Origin: Gambelia wislizenii
Lineage: Eukaryota; Chordata; Lepidosauria; Squamata; Crotaphytidae
Length of the DNA stretch: 64,000 nt
NCBI GenBank assembly: GCA_030847615.1
Contig: JAUMIR010000005.1
Location: 246,488,645-246,552,644, forward strand
Direction: 5' to 3'
Both the position numbers and the translations under genes were made by a program. A model generated the notes under the pieces. It did not search any database and was not told the origin of the DNA. It worked only from the letters and a program-made list of their open reading frames with translations. Position 1 is the stretch's first letter. Each line of letters opens with the position of its first letter. This document shows positions 1 through 9,300 of this stretch, one piece after another.

Positions 1-331
1 AACTCTACCCCACACACACCAACACCATCACCTCTTTTTTATCTGTTAAAGTTGGCTCCTAGACTTGAAACTTGACTTGAAAGTATCTTGCAAAGGCTTG
101 AGACCTTGGAGTAAAACACTTGAATACATCACTGTATTTCAGGCACTATTTATTCTAATTTAAACTTCAGATTGAGTCACATTTGGAACCACCTTTTACT
201 TTGGCTTGTACATATTTTCCCATTTTTATATATTTGGCAGACCCTACTAATCCGTTTTGTCCAGCACTATCTCTTGTTTTCCATACCAACCTTCTAAATA
301 TAAATGCAACCTTTCTGTCTTCTTGTTGTAG

Positions 332-379
332 ATTGCACAGATTCTCTCATGAAAACAACAGTGCCATGTCTGGAAACAG
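332..379 (+). CDS. IL17RA: IL17RA exon (ectodomain)
   Basis: A 48-bp exon with acceptor AG at 330-331 after a T-rich tract and donor GT at 380-381. It begins with the last two bases of a split codon, encodes a short stretch with a Thr-Thr-Val-Pro-Cys-Leu core, and ends in phase 1. This matches the human Thr-Thr-Pro-Cys-Met segment just before the second ectodomain module. It is the first exon visible in the window. Confidence 0.85.
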
Positions 380-3300
380 GTAAAGTTTGTTTGTAACTTT
401 GGAAAAGTGTGGGAAATACTATTTGAAATTCCTGATGACTTCTTTTATGTTCAGGCAGCCTGTGGGAGCCCAGTATTGATGTGATAAGCCTAGCTGATGA
501 CACTGTGTTGGTGAGCTTTAACCCAGCTGTGGGGTCATCCAGTTACCTCATCTATGTGATCAGTTTTCAAGATGAAAAGGAATGTAAAAAAACCACAAAA
601 CTAATCTCAGAGGTAATCAGCTCTTCCTGATCTTCTTTTCCACCTGTATAACTTACTTTAGAAAGCAAGCATGTATCATGAAGACTTAACCTGTACTTCA
701 ACAGTTACTTAATTTGTAATTATTAGTCCTTCAGTGCTCCTTGATTCAACAGAACCATCCATTAAGTGCCTCCTGTTCCATTGCAGAATAACACTGTCCC
801 ATCTAGGTTACAATGAGAATATCTTGTATTCTGTCCTTTAGAAGGAACCCAATAATACAAGGTTCTTCAACAACAAAATGTGCACTCTACATTGATTTAA
901 ATTATACACCTTGGACATCTTATTATTCAGTAGTCTTAACTTTCTTTCATGTGTTCTTTGTATTCCAGAATCTGGAATTTTAAACTAGAAAGGTAAACAA
1001 CTAAAAGCCACAGAGTGAGAGTGAATGGTGCACCAAACAAAAACCTCCATGTCAACCATGATTTAAAGTTGGCTTCCAAAGTTGACTTGTTTGAAAGTCA
1101 TTAACCATGATTACTGGTGTGCATGTAATGGGAAACTATAGTTAATTGTGGCTTCCTGGCTTCTTCTTCTTGTTCATGTAAGAGGAGGAGTAAAGGGGCT
1201 GCAGGCATTTGCATGGAGTTTGTGCATATTTTAGCTACTTAAGCTAGAATTTTATTGTTCCACCAGGCCAGCGTTCATGTGTTTTCTCTAGAATTTGTGT
1301 TTAAACAACTGTATTCCATGTTGGAGGCCACATTCTTTGTGCTGTTGACCTCAGTATGATGTTTTTATACATGCACACACATCAAAATCTAAAAGCTGTT
1401 CATTTGTTGAGAGCCAGCATGGTATAGTGGTTTAAGTGATGGTTTAGGATTTTGAAAGACTAGGGTTCGAATTCCCACTCAGCCACAGAAACCCACTGAA
1501 TGACCCTGAGCAAGTCACACTCGGAGGAAAGCAGTGCCAAAGCCCCTCTGAACAAATCTTGCTGAAAAATCCCCATGATTAGGTCACCTTTGGATCGCCA
1601 TATAGTCAGAAACAACTGGAAGGCACACAACCACAAAATTATTTATTGCTTCACTTTCTCACTGTGTTGAAGCAGAACTGCTGATTCAGTCCATTTTCCA
1701 TTGGTCCATTATTTCTGTTTCTATTAATAAAACATTTCTGTTCCTCCCTTTTCTTTTTGAAGATTATTATGAACTGGTACAAATAAAGAGTATTCCAGCA
1801 AAAATAACACAGAGCAACAGTACATAAATAGATGAAATTACATTAAAATACATTAAAGGCCTGGTGGAACAAAAATGTCTTAAACAGCTTCCTAAAGGAC
1901 ATCAGAGAAGTAGCTAGTCAGATATCCTTTAAGAGAAAGTTCTATTTTGGGGCACTGCTGCTGAATAGACTTCATCCTGTACCACTAACAGTTGAGCCTG
2001 CCTCAGCAATAGAACACAGAGTGTGTGTCACAGTTGACAAACACCTTTATTCAGGGTGGTCTTTCCAATAACCTGGCCCCAAGCCATGTAGTAACTGTGC
2101 TTCTCAGGTTATAACTAGAACTTGGAATTAGATTTGAAAATGAATCAGAAGCAAGTACAGTTTAAACAAAAGTGGTATAATATCAGAAAAGTGGCCTCCA
2201 TAGATAATTTTGGCCACAGCATTTTGCACCTGCTATATAGCTTCCAAATATTTTTTTAACAGAAGTTCAAATAGAATGCATTACTGTAATCTAATCTGAT
2301 TTGCATGTGATTAAGGCAACTGAAAATGTATCTAGATCTGCTTTCTCTGGAAAAGAACAACTGACCACACCAAATGACCAAAGGCACTCCAAACCACTTG
2401 ATCATCCAGGAGCAAATTGGGTTCAGCAACTATCCTTGAGTTGACAAAACTTTACTTGCCTTTTGATTTCTGACCCTGCCCTGCTTGTGCTATAGCAAAG
2501 GCACAGTGTGTTTCAGGGTGCATGTTCATCTTTTTCTTCTCAATGCTGTTTCTCATTTTCCCTTCTGATTTCATTAAAGGTTTTTGTGATCTGATCTCAG
2601 TGCTCTACTTTCTCTCTTGGTTTATGCAGGAGGGACTGCAGCAGCGACTGAATGTCACAGTTGTGTTAGAGAGAAACTTGAAGAGCTGTTGCAGTTACCA
2701 AGTGCAGGTACCATATCAGCTGCATTTCACATTCAAATAAGGGAGGCCATGGTCCTGGATTCCATGCTGACATTCCTACGCAGAATGCTGGGGGCTGTCT
2801 AGATGGTGAAAATACTCCTCATAGAATTCAAGGAGAATCCCTTTTGTCCCAATGAGATCCCGCCATGATTCACCTTATTTGGAAGGAGGGGAGCCAAAAT
2901 CTACATGGGAAAACCCTTTGCAGCTTGTCTCGAATTTTTTAAAATAATGCATGGGAATGCATGTTAGCAGTTATTAAGACAACCAGTTCACATTGCTGTG
3001 TATTCTCGGAGAGGGCAGACCTGGAGAGCAGATTGTTCGGACATGTGCAGGGGGTGGGCTTGCCTGCAAGGAAGCGGCCGGAAGCACCATTTTGGATTTT
3101 TGTGTTAGCGATCGTCAGCTTTTTTGCTGCACTGAGGCGCCCAAATAACTTTTTTAAGCAGACGGTCACACTTGCACAACTTTGCTTTAAAGCTAAAAAA
3201 GTACTGTGCAACGACAGCAATGTATGGAGAATAATAATAATACGCTGATTTATTCAGCTGCCATCTTAATTCACAAGCATGTACACTTCAAATGCAGATA

Positions 3301-6300
3301 GCTTCACACGCTATCATTTTTGCCAAAAAAAATGTGGAGGCAAAAGAATGCTTCTGCAAATTTGCAATAATATGCAGGAATTAGCATTATATCCTCTCAT
3401 CTAGACAGGCCCCTGGAAAGCCACCAATGATTCAGAAGAATGTTGAGCTTCTGGCAGAACATCAGGAGATACATAGCAAGCCATTGCAAAGAGAACTGTA
3501 GTTTTTCATGCATAGATCTAGATTGCTCTCCTTTCTTACCTTTTGGGTCAACTGTGGTCATTTTTCAGGGCAAAGATTTGATTGTAAAATGCTGAAATCC
3601 AGTACACTATATTGTGAAAAAGAAAAGTCTGTAATTTGATCTCAGGGAACTCAGATGGCTAGTTCCCTGTTTCTCTGTGCTTTAGGCCATACGCAGTTAC
3701 CCATATGTTAACTTTTCCTCTTTTATCCTAACTCAGAGATATACCTTATAACTCTTCATGAGGTATAAAAGATCATAATAACAAATTCTTTTAACAAAGG
3801 TGCTATCTTGCAAACGGTGCCCTGCGCATGTGTGTGTTTTAATTCCAGACACTTTTTGATCATTCCTGCATTTTGAACAGTACATTGTAAGAGCAAAATG
3901 AAGTGGCTTACTTTCTGGCCAAGGGGCTATGAGCAAACAGTGATATTGAGTTGACCTCCGTGGTAGCGGGGCAGCTTCCAAGATAGCCCAGCAGTTGTTC
4001 ATAATTTCCCAGTACAGTCGTCCCTTCACATTCGCGGGGGTTCCGTTCCGCGGACCCCCGCGAATGTGAAAAATCCGCGAATAACAAACACCCCTCCCCC
4101 TCCCTCCCCAGGCCTTCGCGGGGCCTTGCTAGGCCCCGCGGAGGCCTCCCCGGCCCTTCCTCCCTCCCTCCCAGGCCTTCGCGGAGCCTTGCTAGGCCCC
4201 GCGGAGGTCTCCCCGGCCCTTCCTCCCTTCCTCCCCAGGCCTTCGCGGGGCCTTCCTAGGCCCCGCGGAGGCCTCCCCGGCCCTTCCTCCCTCCCTCCCC
4301 AGGCCTTCGCGGGGCCTTCCTAGGCCCCGCGGAGGCCTCCCCGGCCCTTCCTCCCTCCCTCCCCAGGCCTTCGCGGGGCCTTCCTAGGCCCCGCGGAGGT
4401 CTCCCCGGCCCTCCCTCCCTCCCTCCCCAGGCCTTCGCGGGGCCTTCCTAGGCCCCGCGGAGGTCTCCCCGGCCCTCCCTCCCTCCCTCCCCAGGCCTTC
4501 GCGGGGCCTTCCTAGGCCCCGCGGAGGCCTCCCCGGCCCTTCCTCCCTCCCTCCCCAGGCCTTCGCGGGGCCTTGCTAGGCCCCGCGGAGGCCTCCCCGG
4601 CCCTTCCTCCCTCCCTCCCCAGGCCTTCGCGGGGCCTTGCTAGGCCCCGCGGAGGTCTCCCCGGCCCTCCCTCCCTCCCTCCCCAGGCCTTCGCGGGGCG
4701 TTGCTAGGCCCCGCGGAGGTCTCCCCGGCCCTCCCTCCCTCCCTCCCTCCCCAGGCCTTCGCGGGGCCTTGCTAGGCCCCGCGAAGGCCTCACCGGCCCT
4801 CCCTCCCTCCCTCCCTCCCCAGGCCTTCACGGGGCCTTCCTAGGCGCCGCGGAGGTCTCCCCGGCCCTTCCTCCCTCCCTCCCTTCCCAGGCCTTCGCGG
4901 GGCCTTGCTAGGCCCCGCGGAGGTCTCCCCGGCCCTTACCCCTCCCTCCCCAGGCCTTCGCGGGGCCTCCGGGGGTCCCGCGAAGGCCTCCCCACCCCTC
5001 CCCAGGCCTTCGCGGGGCCTCCGGAGGCCCTCCGGGGGTCCCGCGAAGGCCTCCCCACCCCTCCCCAGGCCTTCGCGGGGCCTCCGGAGGGCCTCCGGGG
5101 GTCCCGCGAAGGCCTCCGCACCGCTCCCCAGGCCTTCGCGGGGCCTCCGGAGGGCCTCCGGGGGTCCCGCGAAGGCCTCCCGACCCCTCCCCAGGCCTTC
5201 GTGGGGCCTCCGGAGGGCCTCCGGGGGTCCCGCGAAGGCCTCCGCACCGCTCCCCAGGCCTTCGCGGGGCCTCCGGAGGGCCTCCGGGGGTCCCGCGAAG
5301 GCCTCCCCACCCCTCCCCAGGCCTTCGCGGGGCCTCCGGAGGGCCTCCGGGCGTCCCGCGAAGGCCTCCCCACCCCTCCCCAGGTCTTTCACGGGGCCTC
5401 TGGAGGCCCCGTGTCGCGGTTTTGGGGGGGGCCCGGGGGGGCCCTCCCAAAACCGCGAATAACCGAAACCGCGAATGTCAAGTTCGCGAATGTGGAGGGA
5501 CAACTGTAATCTCAAGTGTGTGCTGTTTAGAACTGAAACATGAAATTAGCTGCTAAAGTTGACTTCTCCTTTCTCTTCCCTCCAGATCCAGCCATCCTTT
5601 GCAACCTGTTCCACAGACTGTAAGAGGCATTTGGTTTCCATCCCATGTCCCTCATCTCCCACATCCTGTACTACAATAAAGGTACCAGGTATGGTCTTAG
5701 TTTGAGTTTGTACCAGTAACAGTTTCCATCAGAAAACTGTTGCTAGATATTGTTATTTTAAAAAGACATCAAAATCTTAGAACTGAAAGTATGCACTAAT
5801 TTGCATATTTTAAGTATGCACTAATTTGCATATTTTAAGTATGCAAATGTGGTTAACATACGTATTTTGACACAAAGAAAATGTGAAACTCAGAGGATTT
5901 GCAGTAGGCACTTTCCCAAAAACAAGGATGGGCAACTTTTGATCTGTCCAGGAGTCAATTTCCGCCTCCTCCTGCATAAGACCACAGGACATACGACCCT
6001 CCCTGCACCACACACCAGCAACCTAAAGTGAATTTTTCCACTTCTGGTTGTACTTTTTTGGTAACTTCTGTATCAAGAGACCCAAGTATAGAAAATGATG
6101 ATGAAACCAAGCTTTTTCTAGCCCTGTTAAAATGACATTTGAAGACAAGATCTTTCTGTTAAAAACTAAGGAGTGTTTGTGGATACAAAAGCTAATACTG
6201 TGATGTATGCCTACACCCATCTGACACATGTATGGCTTCAGCTATATTAAGCTGCCATGGGATACAGTTCTTTAAAAGTCTGCTTAAAAATATGAGGAAA

Positions 6301-9300
6301 AAATATGCTATTGTTTATTAGATCTGAACTTTACCAAAGTTATTATGTTGCTTCTTGATCCATTACTGCTAAGAATGAGGTCTTCCCTATCCATCGAGAC
6401 ATTCAGAGCTTGTCTATACGAGCCCATAAAAAACAGAGTCCCTCATAGTAATGACATTTTGCAGCAACCTGTCCTAATGGTTTTTTTGCCCCCTTAAGCT
6501 CCGCATGTCTGCTAGGAAACATGGCCACAAGTGATGTAATCACATTTGCACTTAACTGAATTTGCCTATGACATCCTTTAAATATATATATATATATCCA
6601 AGGTGCAATTAAGTGATTTTTCACTTTCACACAAAAGCAGAAAAAGAAAAAAAACACCCCATTTTCTCGCCTTAGCACTTACCCACTAAAGTGAAAATCG
6701 AACATGGCAGCAGCAGGCACTTACTTTACTAGCAAGCCCCCGCCCCCTGTGCTCATCCAACAAATCAGATCGACTCGCTTGTCCTAACAAGCGGAAGTGC
6801 GCACCCTCTTGTTGTTGTTTTTAAAAGACAGAAAAAGCTGCAAAGACTTTTCTGGTGAGGTTTTTGCCGGTTTTGACCCCCGCTCCTTCACAATATGGCG
6901 AAATCACATGGAATATCATTAAGACAAGTAGGATTTCCCCACACTCTGTGAGGAGTTTTTTCACCATTTGGACAACCCCTCAGTTCGCATAGTTTTGGAT
7001 GAATGCAGCTATGGAAATAACTATACCTTACAACATGTGCTATTTTTTCCCTTGTGTTACAGATTATCTTTCAGTGGGGCTGCCCTTGGCTCTCACACTC
7101 ACCTGCATTTTATTAGTTGGGTCGGCTGTTGCTTCAGTTATTTACCTTGCTCGAAGGCATAAAGGTATGGAGTATACCAGAAATAGGTGGAGAAATTTGG
7201 CTAACTTGTTATTTTCCAGATTGCTGCTTCAGCAATGCCTTTCCGGAGGAACCTGCAACTGGGCACTTAGTCTTCAGCCCACCCTATCAGGGGGTTCTAC
7301 AGAATACAATTACTTTGGGTCTTATCGGGTTCATGTTTACTTACATCCCATTATATGTGACCCCATGCTTATCCTGCACAGACGTCAATATTTCATCTTT
7401 TAGTTTTGGGGATATCTCAAGTTCCATGGAGGAGGAGGTTATATTCCTATGATCCAGCCAATATTCCACCATGCTGAAATATGTAAAATCTGTACATTAT
7501 GAGACGGAGGGATCACAGTTACTTCTCTGATCACATGCCTTGTACAAAGAAATTCCACAGTCCAGTCCTTGGCATCTCTTGTCAGAAAGTGATCAGGTAA
7601 CAGGGGATGGGAAAGATTGTTCCCCATACTGAGCTAGATAGACAAATAGTTGGACCTGCTCTAAGATAGCTTCCTACATTCCTGTGTTTCATACTGTACC
7701 AAATACCATTTATTACATTAGTATTTCTTATAACAGACCTGTATAGTAGATCAGTCTTGTTATCTATGTAGCACAGACAGGAATTGAAGCTGACCTAAGG
7801 CAACTTCACAAGTTCATAGTCTTTAACAGTAGTGATGATTCCTACACTAAGATTACATTCAGTCAGATCATCTAATGTGTGTCTGCTTCTTTCCCTCTTA
7901 GGAACAAACTCTGGAGTAAGCAATAATGATGAAGCAAACCATGGTAAGAGAAGCTCTCCTGGCTCGGTGCAGTTTTGCAATCTGATATCATGGATCTAGG
8001 GTTAAGTTGTGAAGGGGAACAGTTCTAATTTTTTGCTTTACTGAAAGACACACACACAGTAGAGAGCTATCAAAAGCTATGGATTTTTATGGGCCATGAA
8101 TTCCTTAGTGTGAAATCTTTATATTAGGATTAGGAGCTGTTACTTTCTGAAACTGTCTCCTGGAAGCACAACTGGATTTCTGCACAGAAGATAATGATGT
8201 CTCTGGCTGTATTGTTGGTCATTTGTTTCTCTAAATCAGCTTTACTAATTCTCCAAAAGGAAAGGAGTTGGACTTGCAGCTTTATAAAGTGCTATTATAG
8301 GTACTATTAGACAGGACAGTGCTTAATACTTGCCATGTGCCAATGAAAATATGTTAAAACAGTTTTGGGTTTTTTTGTATTTCAAATTTTTGGAATGTTC
8401 ATTATAATGTCTGTGATACTGAACTCAAAAAAAGTTATGGGATGATTAAAGGGCTGTAGACAGATTGAGAGGAAAGAGATAGAGGAGGCACAAATTATAC
8501 ATTATTGATTACTTAAAATTTACCATTTTTCATCCTCCCATCTTGGGTGGGCACTTCTCTCTCACACTGAAGGATTCCTTCTTGGTCCAATGAAAACAAA
8601 TTTAAAATAGCTCTGATGCATGTTCTGAATCAAAGTTAAGGGTACATACATATCTGAGATCCAACAATTCCTGAACATTATCCTATTATACATATTCTCT
8701 GATTCTTGAACACGATCACTAATCAAGGCCTTGATTAGTAGTTCAGGTTTATAAATGAGTTAAGATACTGGAGGAAGGGGGAAACCTGTACTAAATGTCA
8801 CGATAGTGCACTGGTACCTCTAAACATATCAAGAGGACCAGGTAGCAAAAGTTCTTGTAGCAGAGTTGCAATCATCAGGCTGAAGAAGTGAGCGCACAGA
8901 CACAGACTTGTGTCTAAACTACTTTCCTTTACTTGAGCATGTTGGAGCAATATTTACAATGAATCTGAAACTCCTAGCATACAGACTATATAACATTGCA
9001 GAATGTACAGCACTATCTTGCTCTGTACAGCCCAGACTGAATGTGCACAGTCTAAGGGCAAAATCCAAGTACAGTTGCCCCTCCACATTTGCAAACTCAG
9101 CATTTGCGGTTTTGGATATTCGCAGTTTTGGGAGGGCCCCCCCCCGCCCTCCCAAAACTGTGACATGGGGCCTCCGGAGGCCCGGGGAGGGATGGGGGAG
9201 AGCCGGGGAGGCCTCCACGGGGCCTTCGGAGACCCTCCGGAGGCCCCATGAAGGCCCTGGGTGGGAGGGGGGAGGGCCGGGGAGGCATCCACGGGGCATC

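Larger units (their letters stand above)
4015..5505 (+). mobile_element. Tigger-like MITE with expanded GC-rich hairpin minisatellite
   Basis: The terminal inverted repeats are CAGTCGTCCCTTCACATTCG on the left and CGAATGTGGAGGGACAACTG on the right. Both ends abut TA (4013-4014 and 5506-5507), as for Tc1/mariner-type insertions, and the ends resemble vertebrate Tigger/MER2-type elements. The interior is two joined tandem arrays of GC-rich units. There is no transposase. The element lies in an IL17RA intron, 80 bp before the exon at 5586. Confidence 0.85.

Noticed and set aside
1411..1500. tRNA gene
   Set aside because: A-box and B-box are present, but the acceptor stem does not close and the sequence continues as a SINE.
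4110..5393. CRISPR-like array of repeats
   Set aside because: Units are contiguous with no unique spacers, and the context is a vertebrate intron.
4790..5515. Open reading frames of 100-240 codons on both strands in the GC-rich array
   Set aside because: The repeat unit is 63 bp, so any frame without a stop in one unit stays open. Composition is Pro/Arg/Gly/Ala repeats with no conservation and frames are open on both strands.
5682..5683. Donor of the IL17RA exon 5586 at 5682
   Set aside because: It would end in phase 0 and put the transmembrane exon out of frame. The donor at 5689 restores Asp-Tyr and the human spacing.
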